DNA of 64,000 nt from the NCBI RefSeq assembly GCF_000373585.1, contig NZ_KB891853.1, forward strand, positions 532,812-596,811, in the 5' to 3' direction. Below, piece after piece: positions 1 to 9,539 of this stretch (position 1 is the first letter of the stretch; each line of letters begins with the position of its first letter). Source of the stretch: Streptomyces sp. MspMP-M5 (GTDB taxonomy: Bacteria > Actinomycetota > Actinomycetes > Streptomycetales > Streptomycetaceae). A program made the position numbers and the translations under genes. The notes beneath the pieces were generated by a model, which made no database searches, was not told the origin of the DNA, and saw nothing but the letters and a program-made list of their open reading frames with translations.

Positions 1-1589
<1,589 letters not shown>

Positions 1590-1599
1590 GGCACCGGGT

Positions 1600-1627
1600 G
1601 GGGCCTGCCGCGACGGCGGCGGGCCCC
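1600..1627 (+). terminator. hairpin terminator after acsA (proximal)
   Basis: A 12-bp stem (GGGGCCTGCCGC pairing GCGGCGGGCCCC with one G-U pair) closes a 4-nt loop 10 nt after the acsA stop. No U-tract follows, as is usual in Streptomyces. Confidence 0.7.
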
Positions 1628-1642
1628 GCCCCGCGCACGGAA

Positions 1643-1683
1643 CGGAGGGGGCACCGGGCCATCGCGGCCGGGTGCCCCCTCCG
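1643..1683 (+). terminator. hairpin terminator after acsA (distal)
   Basis: A perfect 13-bp stem (CGGAGGGGGCACC pairing GGTGCCCCCTCCG) with a 15-nt loop that can itself pair GGCC/GGCC. Together with the hairpin at 1600-1627 it forms a tandem terminator separating acsA from nhaA. Confidence 0.75.
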
Positions 1684-1795
1684 GCATGCCCGGGCACCTG
1701 CGCCGGCGCCTCCTCCGGCGGCCCGCCGCCCGAAATGCCCGTAAAGTAATGCCCACGCATCAACCGCTTGCACCCACCCGTTAGGGTTAAGGGGA

Positions 1796-1883
1796 CGTCA
1801 ACAAGACGCCAAGAAACTCTGGGTGCGCCGGGAAGTCTGGTCGGCAACTGCTAAAGCCGTTCTCAGCTGCCGGAGGTCATCGC
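1796..1883 (+). promoter_or_regulatory. candidate structured 5' leader of nhaA
   Basis: The roughly 90 nt before the nhaA GTG contain several short complementary segments: AGAC at about 1804 with GTCT, CCGG-GAAGT-CTGG around 1840-1853, and CGGC-N10-GCCG around 1846-1865. The SD GGAGG follows at about 1872. The stretch is less GC-rich than its surroundings and separate from the acsA terminators. An ion-responsive leader would make sense for a Na+/H+ antiporter, but I cannot match it to a named riboswitch class; the pairing is suggestive only. Confidence 0.3.
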
Positions 1884-3278
1884 GTGACTGCGCCCAGCAA
1901 CCGCCGTTCCATATTCCTCGGCCGGATGCCGCTGCCGGAGCGGAACTTCATCGCCGACGCACTGCGCACCGAAACCGTCGGCGGGGTGCTCCTCCTCGTC
2001 GCCGCCATCGCCGCCCTGATCTGGGCCAACACGCTCGGCGGCAGCTACGAGGCGGTCCGCGGCCTGCACCTCGGCCCGGCCTCGCTCGGCCTGGACCTCT
2101 CCCTCCAGCACTGGGCCGCCAACGGCCTGCTCGCGGTCTTCTTCTTCGTCGCCGGCATCGAGCTCAAGCGCGAACTGGTCGCCGGCGAACTCCGCGACCC
2201 CAAGGCCGCCGCCCTCCCGGTGATCGCCGCGATCTGCGGTATGGCGACCCCCGCCCTCGTCTACTTCGCCGTCAACGCCGCCGGCGGCGGCTCGCTCGGC
2301 GGCTGGGCGGTCCCCACCGCCACCGACATCGCCTTCGCCCTCGCCGTCCTCGCGGTCATCGGCACCTCCCTGCCGTCCGCGCTGCGCGCCTTCCTGCTCA
2401 CCCTCGCCGTCGTCGACGACCTCTTCGCGATCCTGATCATCGCGGTCTTCTTCACCTCGAAGCTGAACTTCCTCGCCCTCGGCCTGGCCGTCGCCGGCCT
2501 GGTGCTCTTCTACGTCCTGCTGCGCCTCGGCGTCCGCGGCTGGTACGTCTACGTCCCGCTCGGCGTGGTGATCTGGGCCCTGATGGAGAACAGCGGAGTG
2601 CACGCCACCATCGCCGGCGTCGCGATGGGCCTGATGCTGCGCTGCCACCGCCGCGACGGCGAGCGGCAGTCCCCCGGCGAGCACATCGAGCACCTGGTCC
2701 GGCCGCTGTCGGCGGGGCTGGCGGTGCCGCTGTTCGCGCTCTTCTCCGCGGGCGTGTCCATATCCGGCGGCGCGGTCCGCGACGTCTTCACCCGGCCGGA
2801 GACGCTCGGCGTCGTCCTCGGCCTGATAGTCGGCAAGGCGGTGGGCATCTTCGGCGGCACCTGGTGCACCGCCCGCTTCACCAGGGCCCAGCTCAACCCC
2901 GACCTGAAGTGGCCGGACGTCTTCGGCGTCGCCGCCCTGGCCGGCATCGGCTTCACCGTCTCGCTGCTGATCGGTGAACTGGCCTTCGCCGGCGACCCGG
3001 TCCTGACCGACGAGATCAAGGCCGCGGTGCTGATCGGCTCGCTGCTCGCCGCCGTCTTCGCCGGCATCCTCCTGAAGGTCCGCAACAACAAGTACCGGCG
3101 CCTGTGCGACGAGGAGGAGCGCGACGAGGACCAGGACGGCATCCCCGACGTCTACGAACAGGACCGGCCCGAGTACCACCTGCGGATGGCCGCGATCCAC
3201 GAGGCGAAGGCCGCGGAACACCGCCGGCTGGCCGAAATGGCCGCCGGGGCCCGGTCCGGGGACGATGGTCCGGCATGA
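1884..3278 (+). CDS. nhaA: Na+/H+ antiporter NhaA
   Basis: Integral membrane antiporter exchanging cytoplasmic Na+ for external H+. The GTG start has a good SD (GGAGG, 8 nt upstream). The 464 residues contain about 11-12 hydrophobic segments. The family hallmarks are present: the TATDIAFALAV segment and the ion-binding aspartate pair in LAVVDDLFAILII. After the last membrane segment there is a hydrophilic tail of about 65 residues, rich in Asp/Glu, that includes DEDQDGIPD, a thrombospondin-type-3-like calcium-binding sequence absent from the E. coli prototype. The holin-like gene follows 44 nt downstream and may be co-transcribed. Confidence 0.96.
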   Translation: MTAPSNRRSIFLGRMPLPERNFIADALRTETVGGVLLLVAAIAALIWANTLGGSYEAVRGLHLGPASLGLDLSLQHWAANGLLAVFFFVAGIELKRELVAGELRDPKAAALPVIAAICGMATPALVYFAVNAAGGGSLGGWAVPTATDIAFALAVLAVIGTSLPSALRAFLLTLAVVDDLFAILIIAVFFTSKLNFLALGLAVAGLVLFYVLLRLGVRGWYVYVPLGVVIWALMENSGVHATIAGVAMGLMLRCHRRDGERQSPGEHIEHLVRPLSAGLAVPLFALFSAGVSISGGAVRDVFTRPETLGVVLGLIVGKAVGIFGGTWCTARFTRAQLNPDLKWPDVFGVAALAGIGFTVSLLIGELAFAGDPVLTDEIKAAVLIGSLLAAVFAGILLKVRNNKYRRLCDEEERDEDQDGIPDVYEQDRPEYHLRMAAIHEAKAAEHRRLAEMAAGARSGDDGPA

Positions 3279-3322
3279 TCTGAGAGGCTTTGCATCCAGG
3301 CGAAGAGAAGAGGGAGACGGCG

Positions 3323-3781
3323 ATGAGTTCAGCCGACGACGGTGCGGACCGCAGCCTCGGGCAGCTGGTGGCCACGGCGACCGCCGAGATGTCCGCGCTG
3401 GTGCACGACGAGATCGCACTGGCCAAGGCGGAACTCCGGCAGGACGCCAAGCGGGCGGGCATCGGCAGTGCCGCGTTCCTCGTAGCGGGCGTACTGGCAC
3501 TGTTCGCGCTGCCGGTGCTGAGTTTCGCGGCGGCCTACGGCATCCACAACCTCGGCCTCGGGCTGGCCTGGTCCTTCCTGATCGTGGGCGGCGCCTTCCT
3601 GGTCGTCGCCGCGCTGCTGATCCTGATCGCGGTGGCCAAGATGAAGAAGATCAAGAAGCCGGAGAAGTCGATCGCCTCCGCCAAGCAGACCGCCGCGGTG
3701 CTCCAGAAGGCCAAGCCGCACCCGCGGTCGACCGCGGCTGACCACCCGGTCCTGGAGTCTGTGACACGCTCGTCGGTATGA
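3323..3781 (+). CDS. phage holin family (actinobacterial superfamily III) membrane protein
   Basis: 152 residues starting at an ATG preceded by AGGGAGACGG. An amphipathic N-terminal helix (VATATAEMSALVHDEIALAKAELRQDA) is followed by two hydrophobic segments at roughly residues 47-70 and 80-105 and a Lys-rich tail. This is the layout of the PF07332 holin-like family, common in actinomycete chromosomes and not proof of phage origin; its cellular role is unknown. The stop codon overlaps the start of the next gene (ATGA), indicating translational coupling with the hydrolase. Confidence 0.85.
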   Translation: MSSADDGADRSLGQLVATATAEMSALVHDEIALAKAELRQDAKRAGIGSAAFLVAGVLALFALPVLSFAAAYGIHNLGLGLAWSFLIVGGAFLVVAALLILIAVAKMKKIKKPEKSIASAKQTAAVLQKAKPHPRSTAADHPVLESVTRSSV

Positions 3782-4707
3782 CAGCCCCTGACAGCACCGC
3801 CTCGGTCGTGCGGCTCGCTCTCCCGGGCGGGCAAGAGCTCACGCACCGGGACGTCGCGGCCAACGGCGCGCGCTTCCACATCGCCGAGCTGGGCGACGGG
3901 CCCCTCGTGCTGCTGCTGCACGGCTTCCCGCAGTTCTGGTGGACCTGGCGGCACCAACTGCCCGCACTGGCCGACGCCGGCTTCCGCGCCGTCGCCATGG
4001 ACCTGCGCGGGGTCGGCGGCAGCGACCGCACCCCGCGTGGCTACGACCCCGCCAACCTCGCCCTGGACATCACCGGCGTCATCCGCTCCCTGGGCGAGGC
4101 GGACGCCGCACTGGTCGGGCACGATCTGGGCGGCTATCTCGCCTGGACGGCGGCGGCGATGCGGCCCAAGCTGGTGCGCCGGCTCGCGGTCTCCTCGATG
4201 CCGCACCCGCGGCGCTGGCGGGCCGCGATGCTCGCCGACGGCCGCCGCAGCTCGCACGTCTGGAGCTTCCAGCGGCCCTGGCTGCCGGAGCGCCGGCTCA
4301 CCGCGGACGACGCGGAGCTGGTGGGCCGCATGATCCGCGACTGGTCCGGGCCCCGGCTCCCCGAGGACGAGACCGTCGAGATCTACCGGCGGGCGATGGC
4401 CATCCCGTCGACGGCGCACTGCTCGATCGAACCGTACCGCTGGATGGTGCGCTCGATGGCCCGCCCCGACGGCCTCCAGTTCAACCGCCGGATGAAGAAG
4501 CCCGTACGGGTCCCCACCCTGCATCTGCACGGCTCACTGGACCCGGTGATGCGCACCCGCAGCGCCGCCGGCTCCGGCGAGTACGTCGAGGCCCCCTACC
4601 GCTGGCGGCTCTTCGACGGCCTGGGCCACTGGCCGCACGAGGAGGACCCCGCGGCCTTCTCCACCGAGCTGATCAACTGGCTCAAGGACCCGGAACCGGA
4701 CCGCTGA
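3778..4707 (+). CDS. alpha/beta hydrolase, epoxide-hydrolase type
   Basis: Soluble alpha/beta-hydrolase of 309 residues. The oxyanion-hole segment LLLHGFPQFWWTW and the nucleophile elbow VGHDLGGY are present. Aspartate rather than serine at the elbow is the signature of epoxide hydrolases and haloalkane dehalogenases, and HGFP favours the former. The catalytic histidine is probably in GLGHWPHEE. Its ATG overlaps the stop of the holin-like gene. The last ten codons and the stop are contained in an 87-bp unit tandemly repeated downstream (4675-4881), so the gene end has been duplicated without altering the protein. Substrate unknown. Confidence 0.9.
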   Translation: MTAPDSTASVVRLALPGGQELTHRDVAANGARFHIAELGDGPLVLLLHGFPQFWWTWRHQLPALADAGFRAVAMDLRGVGGSDRTPRGYDPANLALDITGVIRSLGEADAALVGHDLGGYLAWTAAAMRPKLVRRLAVSSMPHPRRWRAAMLADGRRSSHVWSFQRPWLPERRLTADDAELVGRMIRDWSGPRLPEDETVEIYRRAMAIPSTAHCSIEPYRWMVRSMARPDGLQFNRRMKKPVRVPTLHLHGSLDPVMRTRSAAGSGEYVEAPYRWRLFDGLGHWPHEEDPAAFSTELINWLKDPEPDR

Positions 4708-4881
4708 GCGGCGAACGCACCTCGGCCGGGGGTCCGGGGGTCGCCCCCGGGCAGGCACAGTAACTGGCTCAAGGACCCGGAACCGGACCGCTGAGCGACG
4801 AACACACCTCGGCCGGGGGTCCGGGGGTCGCCCCCGGGCAGGCACAGTAACTGGCTCAAGGACCCGGAACCGGACCGCTGA
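4675..4881. repeat. 87-bp tandem repeat (2.4 copies) duplicating a gene 3' end
   Basis: Units begin at 4675, 4762 and 4849. The first two are 87 bp and differ at only two positions; the third stops after 33 bp. Each unit opens with the final ten codons plus stop of the hydrolase (NWLKDPEPDR). It continues with a GC-rich spacer containing the palindrome CCGGGGGTCGCCCCCGG, which can fold as a terminator-like hairpin. The near identity implies recent duplication. Confidence 0.95.
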
Positions 4882-5058
4882 CACCCCTGCCCCGCCGGCC
4901 CCGCGCCACCGGTCCCGCGCCCTCCCCACACGGTCACCGGCCCGCCCCACCGCGCCATGCGAACATCCGTCTACCGAACAGCCAATTGCCTCCCGCATAG
5001 GCCAATTGGCCCTCTCCCAGGCGGTTACGGACCTTGGGCCACGGGCAGAGTCGAGGGT

Positions 5059-5256
5059 ATGGGCTGGACGCACGACCACCGTGACGTGGCACGCAACCGC
5101 CGCAGCAGTGCCGCTGCAGTGGGGACGCAGGACAGGGGCGCCTCGGATCTCGGATCCGGTGGCTCCACCGACCCGGCGCACCCGATGGGCATCCCCCGCA
5201 TCCTGCGCCGCAGAGCGCGCTGGATGAGCGCCCGGCTGCGGCATTCCCGCAGCTGA
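5059..5256 (+). CDS. small basic hypothetical protein
   Basis: A 65-residue frame beginning MGWTHDHRDVARNRR and ending in an Arg-rich segment (LRRRARWMSARLRHSRS). Composition suits a small nucleic-acid- or membrane-surface-binding protein, but no family is recognised. The only purine run (GAGGG) is too close to the ATG to act as a normal SD. It sits convergent to marP. Third-position GC is less extreme than in neighbouring genes, so this could be a chance frame. Confidence 0.35.
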   Translation: MGWTHDHRDVARNRRSSAAAVGTQDRGASDLGSGGSTDPAHPMGIPRILRRRARWMSARLRHSRS

Positions 5257-5333
5257 CCCCGCGCGCTCCCGGCGCCCGGCCGCCGGGCCGCGTCCCGTCC
5301 ACAGCGGATCGGTGCGCGGCCCCGCACCCGGCC

Positions 5334-6542
5334 TCAGATCGCGCACCCCTGGGTGTCGACCTGCCGGCTCGCGGCCCGCCCCCGGACGGCGTCCGTGCGC
5401 ACCTCGTCCGCCGTCAGCGCGTAGCCGGTGTGGGCGTCGTCCCGCGACTTGGCGAAGACCACGCCGTAGACCTCGCCCTGAGGGGTGAGCAGCGGGCCGC
5501 CGGAGTTGCCCTCGCGGACCGTGGCGAAGAGCGAGTAGACGTCGCGGCCGACGGTGCCCCGCTGGTAGATGTCCGCGCCGTCCGCCTGGATGCGGCCGCG
5601 GACCCGGGCCGGGCGGACGTCGTAGCCGCCGTTCTCCGGGAAGCCGGCGACGATGGCGCTCTTGCCGCTGACGGCGTCCTTCGGGGCGAACTTCAGCACC
5701 GGGGCGCGCAGTTGCGGGACGTCCAGCACCGCGATGTCGCGCTGCCAGTCGTAGAGCACGACCTTGGCGTCCACCGGGAGCCCCTGGCCGCCCACCTGGA
5801 CGGTGGGGTCGCTGACGCCGCCGACGACATGGGCGTTGGTCATCACCCGGTGCGGCGCGAAGACGAAGCCGGTGCCCTCGAGGATCTTGCCGCAGCTGGG
5901 CGCCCGTCCGACGATCTTGACGATGCTGCGCCGGGCTTCCGCGGCGACCGGGCTGTCGGCCAGCGCCGGGTCCGGCGGGCGGACCGGCTTGATCGGTTCG
6001 TTGGCGAACGGCGTGAAGACCTGCGGGAAGCCGTTCTGCGCCAGCACCGCGAAGAAGTCCTTGAACCAGGTGTTGGCCTCCTGCGGCATGATCTCGGACA
6101 CCCCGAGCAGCACCTTGGAGTTGCGGACCTCCTTGCTGAACGTCGGCAGGGACGTCTGCGCCAGGGCGGCGCCGATCAGCCAGGCGACCACCAGCATCGC
6201 CAGGACGTTGACCAGCGCCCCGCCGGTCGCGTCCAGCGCCCGCGCCGGGGTCCAGGTGATGTGGCGGCGGAGTTTGTTGCCGAGGTGGGTGGTGAGTGCC
6301 TGGCCCACCGAGGCGCAGACGATCACGATGGCGACCGCCGCGATCACCGCGAAGGTGCCCGGTTTGGCATCGTCGGTGACCCCGTTCCAGATCACCGGCA
6401 GTACATAGACCGCGATCAGACCTCCCCCGAGGAAGCCGATCACGGACAGGATGCCGACGAGGAAGCCTTGCCGGTAACCGACGATCGCGAACCACACGGC
6501 CGCGACCAGCAGCAGGATGTCCAGGACGTTCACGCCGGACAC
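5334..6542 (-). CDS. marP: MarP-like membrane-anchored serine protease
   Basis: 402 residues: four N-terminal membrane helices of the colicin V production (CvpA) type up to about residue 130, then an extracytoplasmic trypsin-like domain. The catalytic triad is visible as His238 (TNAHVV), Asp269 (WQRDIAVLD) and Ser347 (GNSGGP). Cys217 and Cys400 sit where Mycobacterium tuberculosis MarP has its regulatory disulfide. MarP is a periplasmic protease required for acid resistance there; the same architecture suggests an envelope stress role here. It starts 4 nt after the Nudix gene ends, so the two are co-transcribed. Confidence 0.92.
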   Translation of the reverse strand: MSGVNVLDILLLVAAVWFAIVGYRQGFLVGILSVIGFLGGGLIAVYVLPVIWNGVTDDAKPGTFAVIAAVAIVIVCASVGQALTTHLGNKLRRHITWTPARALDATGGALVNVLAMLVVAWLIGAALAQTSLPTFSKEVRNSKVLLGVSEIMPQEANTWFKDFFAVLAQNGFPQVFTPFANEPIKPVRPPDPALADSPVAAEARRSIVKIVGRAPSCGKILEGTGFVFAPHRVMTNAHVVGGVSDPTVQVGGQGLPVDAKVVLYDWQRDIAVLDVPQLRAPVLKFAPKDAVSGKSAIVAGFPENGGYDVRPARVRGRIQADGADIYQRGTVGRDVYSLFATVREGNSGGPLLTPQGEVYGVVFAKSRDDAHTGYALTADEVRTDAVRGRAASRQVDTQGCAI

Positions 6543-6546
6543 CGTC

Positions 6547-7272
6547 TCACGAGCGCCAGTCGAGCGGGACCTGCTTGTCGCGGTCCCATGGGATCTCCCA
6601 GCCCGCGTAGTGCAGGATCCGGTCGATCACTCCGGCGGTGAAACCCCAGACCAGCGCGTCCTCGACGAGGAAGGCGGGGCCCACGTGGCCGCTGGGGTGA
6701 CGCGTGGTGACCCGGTGCGCGGGGTCCGTGAGATCCGCCACCGGGACGGTGAAGACCCGGGCGGTCTCCCCCTGATCCACCGCGCCCACCGGGCTCGGCA
6801 CCCGCCACCACCCCAGCACGGGCGTCACGACGAAACCGCTGACGGGGATGTAGAGCCGCGGCAGCACCCCGAAGACCTGGACGCCGGAGGGATCCAGTCC
6901 GGTCTCCTCCTGGGCCTCGCGCAGCGCCGCGCGGACCGGACCCGGCCCCTCCGGATCGCCGTCCTGCGGATCGAGCGAGCCACCGGGGAAGGAGGGCTGG
7001 CCGGCGTGCGAGCGCAGGGTGCCGGCGCGCTCCATCAGGAGCAGCTCGGGCCCTCGGGCGCCGTGCCCGAAGAGGATCAGTACGGCGGACTGCCGGCCGC
7101 CGTGCTCCGGCGGCAGAAAGCGGCTGAGCTGGCGCGGCTCCACCGTGGCGGCCGCACGGGCCACCGGGCCCAGCCACTCGGGCAGGCCCTCGCTCGTCAC
7201 CGCGGCCTCCCGCCCGGCCGCCGCCGAGCGGGTGTCCGTCGTCTCGCCGTACTGCTCCCGTGCACTCGTCAT
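6547..7272 (-). CDS. Nudix hydrolase, CoA-pyrophosphatase (NudL/Pcd1) type
   Basis: 241 residues. The Nudix box is visible as GGSLDPQDGDPEG followed by ALREAQEETGL. Upstream, the LLMERAGTLRSHAGQPSFPGG context is that of the CoA-diphosphatase branch, which hydrolyses CoA and acyl-CoA to 3',5'-ADP and 4'-phosphopantetheine. Start chosen at the ATG at 7272; the frame is open further upstream but would run into the nth terminator. It lies between nth and marP on the same strand, an order I associate with actinomycetes, although a perfect hairpin separates it from nth. Confidence 0.9.
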   Translation of the reverse strand: MTSAREQYGETTDTRSAAAGREAAVTSEGLPEWLGPVARAAATVEPRQLSRFLPPEHGGRQSAVLILFGHGARGPELLLMERAGTLRSHAGQPSFPGGSLDPQDGDPEGPGPVRAALREAQEETGLDPSGVQVFGVLPRLYIPVSGFVVTPVLGWWRVPSPVGAVDQGETARVFTVPVADLTDPAHRVTTRHPSGHVGPAFLVEDALVWGFTAGVIDRILHYAGWEIPWDRDKQVPLDWRS

Positions 7273-7330
7273 CCGCGCCCCCTTGAGGCTTACGTCGATG
7301 GTCGGTCCCCCTGGAGTCCTGCGCGCCCCG

Positions 7331-7362
7331 GGGCCCGTCCGGCGATCAGACCGGACGGGCCC
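7331..7362 (-). terminator. hairpin terminator after nth
   Basis: Perfect 12-bp stem (GGGCCCGTCCGG with CCGGACGGGCCC) and 8-nt loop lying 8 nt beyond the nth stop codon. It may attenuate transcription into the Nudix-marP pair. Confidence 0.75.
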
Positions 7363-7370
7363 TCGCGGCC

Positions 7371-8492
7371 CTACGAGGCCGCCAGCGGCGGCGCGGGCCG
7401 CCCCGGATAGTCGGCCGGCGGCTTCAGACGCTGCCCGGGCTGACCGCCCAGCTCGTACTTGAGCAACTTCTTCGCCTTCTCCGGGTCGGTCTCGCCCTCG
7501 CCGTACGAGGGGCACAGCGGGGCGATCGGGCAGGCGCCGCAGGCGGGCTTGCGGGAGTGGCAGACGCGGCGGCCGTGGAAGACCACGCGGTGCGAGAGCA
7601 TCGTCCACTCGCTCTTCGGGAAGATCTCGGCGACGTCGGCCTCGACCTTCTCGGCGTCCTGCGCGGTCGTCCAACCGAAGCGGCGGGCCAGCCGCCCGAA
7701 GTGGGTGTCCACGGTGATGCCGGGGACACCGAAGGCATTGCCCAGCACCACATTGGCGGTCTTGCGGCCGACGCCGGGGAGGGTGACCAGGTCTTCCAGG
7801 CGGCCCGGCACCTCGCCGCCGAAGCGGTCGCGCAGCGCGGTGGACAGGCCGATCAGGGACTTCGCCTTGGCGCGGAAGAAACCGGTGGGGCGGATCAGCT
7901 CCTCCAGCTGCTCCGGGGGCATGGCGGCCATGTCCTCGGGCGTGGGGCAGACCGCGAAGAGGCGGGGGGTGGTCTGGTTGACCCGCAGGTCGGTGGTCTG
8001 GGCGGAGAGGACCGTGGCGACCAGCAGCTCGAAGGGGTTGGTGAAGTCCAGCTCGGGGTGAGCGTACGGATACAGCTCGGCGAGCTCGCGGTTGATCCGC
8101 CGGGCCCGGCGCACCATCGCGACCCGGGACTCGGGCTTACGGGCGGCGGCCTTCTGGACAGCGGTCTTCGCGGCGGTGGCCTTGGTGGTGGCGGCCTTGG
8201 TGGCGGCAGCCCTGGCGGGGGTCTTCTTCGCCGCCGTCTCCTTCGCCGCCACTGTCTTCTTCGCCGCAGTCGTCTTCTTCGCCGCCTTCTTGGCCACGGT
8301 CTTCTGTACCGCCGGCTTCGCGGGGGTCTCCTTCACGGCCGCCTCCTTCGCCTCGGAGTGCGACGCGCCGGACGCGGGCGCCGTCGGCTGCCGCCCGGTC
8401 GTCACCCCAGGGGACGATTTGTTACTTTTGTCGGTATTCGAGGCGCGTGCGGGCGGCTGTTCGCCCACAGCGGAATCGCGCTGTGCGCTCAC
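7371..8492 (-). CDS. nth: endonuclease III with long Lys/Ala-rich N-terminal tail
   Basis: DNA glycosylase/AP-lyase of base excision repair. The catalytic domain has the helix-hairpin-helix [13 protein letters not shown] with its catalytic lysine, the conserved aspartate in VDTHFGRL, and the 4Fe-4S ligands in the spacing C-x6-C-x2-C-x5-C ([18 protein letters not shown]). The protein is 373 residues, against about 210-260 for the family. The extra 110 residues are a low-complexity run of Ala, Lys and Thr resembling histone H1 tails. The GTG at 8492 is chosen because further upstream the frame would run antisense into crp; shorter starts are possible. Confidence 0.92.
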   Translation of the reverse strand: MSAQRDSAVGEQPPARASNTDKSNKSSPGVTTGRQPTAPASGASHSEAKEAAVKETPAKPAVQKTVAKKAAKKTTAAKKTVAAKETAAKKTPARAAATKAATTKATAAKTAVQKAAARKPESRVAMVRRARRINRELAELYPYAHPELDFTNPFELLVATVLSAQTTDLRVNQTTPRLFAVCPTPEDMAAMPPEQLEELIRPTGFFRAKAKSLIGLSTALRDRFGGEVPGRLEDLVTLPGVGRKTANVVLGNAFGVPGITVDTHFGRLARRFGWTTAQDAEKVEADVAEIFPKSEWTMLSHRVVFHGRRVCHSRKPACGACPIAPLCPSYGEGETDPEKAKKLLKYELGGQPGQRLKPPADYPGRPAPPLAAS

Positions 8493-8639
8493 TCTGTCGG
8501 CCCCCAGTCCTCTGCTCTCACCGGCGTATTGGACACTCGGCCAGACTAAGGCCACCCACTGACATCCGACCCGATCACCAGGATTCGTGACCCCAATCGG
8601 ACCCCTGCCGTATGGCTTGGGCCACGGGTCCGGCAAACT

Positions 8640-8655
8640 TGTGATTGATCGCACT
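8640..8655. promoter_or_regulatory. candidate Crp-binding site upstream of crp
   Basis: TGTGATTGATCGCACT matches the classical TGTGA-N6-TCACA palindrome at 8 of 10 positions. It lies 64 nt before the crp start and between the divergent nth and crp genes, where an autoregulatory site would be expected. Binding is inferred. Confidence 0.45.
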
Positions 8656-8718
8656 GTTTTGCATTCCGGCATGATGGGGACCACAGTCCTCCGGAGCATG
8701 TCGACAAGGAGAGAACTC

Positions 8719-9393
8719 GTGGACGACGTTCTGCGGCGCGCCCCGCTCTTCGCGGCGCTCGACGACGAGCAGGCGGCCGAGCTTCGCGCCTCGATGGGAG
8801 AGGTCACGCTCGCCCGCGGCGACGCCCTGTTCCACGAAGGGGACCCGGGCGACCGCCTGTACGTGGTCACCGAAGGCAAGGTGAAGCTTCACCGCACCTC
8901 CCCCGACGGCCGCGAGAACATGCTGGCCGTCCTCGGTCCCGGCGAGCTCATCGGCGAACTGTCCCTCTTCGACCCCGGACCGCGTACGGCCACGGCCACC
9001 GCGCTCACCGAGGTCAAGCTGCTCGGCCTGGGCCACGGCGACCTCCAGCCCTGGCTGAACGCCCGCCCCGAGGTGGCCACCGCCCTGCTGCGCGCGGTCG
9101 CCCGCCGGCTGCGCAAGACCAACGACCAGATGTCCGACCTGGTCTTCTCGGACGTACCGGGCCGTGTGGCGCGCGCCCTCCTGGACCTCTCGCGCCGCTT
9201 CGGCGTGCAGTCCGAGGAAGGCATCCACGTGGTGCACGACCTCACCCAGGAGGAGCTGGCCCAGCTGGTCGGCGCCTCCCGCGAGACCGTCAACAAGGCC
9301 CTCGCGGACTTCGCGGGCCGCGGCTGGCTGCGCCTGGAGGCGCGCGCCGTGATCCTGCTGGACGTCGAACGGCTGGCCAAGCGCTCGCGCTGA
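8719..9393 (+). CDS. crp: cAMP receptor protein Crp (Crp/Fnr family regulator)
   Basis: 224-residue transcription factor with an N-terminal cyclic-nucleotide-binding beta-roll ([35 protein letters not shown]) and a C-terminal winged helix with recognition helix in [20 protein letters not shown]. The GTG start is set by AAGGAGA 7-13 nt upstream. As I recall it, the sequence is nearly identical to S. coelicolor Crp, a regulator of germination, development and secondary metabolism. It is divergent from nth, has a candidate self-binding site at 8640-8655, and ends at a perfect 10-bp hairpin. Confidence 0.96.
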   Translation: MDDVLRRAPLFAALDDEQAAELRASMGEVTLARGDALFHEGDPGDRLYVVTEGKVKLHRTSPDGRENMLAVLGPGELIGELSLFDPGPRTATATALTEVKLLGLGHGDLQPWLNARPEVATALLRAVARRLRKTNDQMSDLVFSDVPGRVARALLDLSRRFGVQSEEGIHVVHDLTQEELAQLVGASRETVNKALADFAGRGWLRLEARAVILLDVERLAKRSR

Positions 9394-9425
9394 CCCCCGC
9401 GTCCGTCGCGACCACCGCGACCATC

Positions 9426-9455
9426 CCAAGGGCCCTGCTCCGGCGGGGCCCTTGG
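9426..9455 (+). terminator. hairpin terminator after crp
   Basis: Perfect 10-bp inverted repeat CCAAGGGCCC / GGGCCCTTGG with a 10-nt loop, 33 nt after the crp stop. Confidence 0.8.
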
Positions 9456-9539
9456 GGTATCCGGGGTATCCGGGACACGTCGGCCGACCGCCGGTAATCG
9501 GCTCGCGGCCCGCCGCTACGGCGCCCCATAGTGGGCGCC

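Noticed and set aside
3323..3781. Holin-like gene as evidence of a prophage
   Set aside because: No lysin, structural or integrase genes nearby; this holin-like family is common in actinomycete chromosomes.
4534..6495. 653-codon minus-strand frame spanning marP and the 87-bp repeats
   Set aside because: Shadow of marP; the tandem peptide repeats it shows are the non-coding 87-bp units translated antisense.
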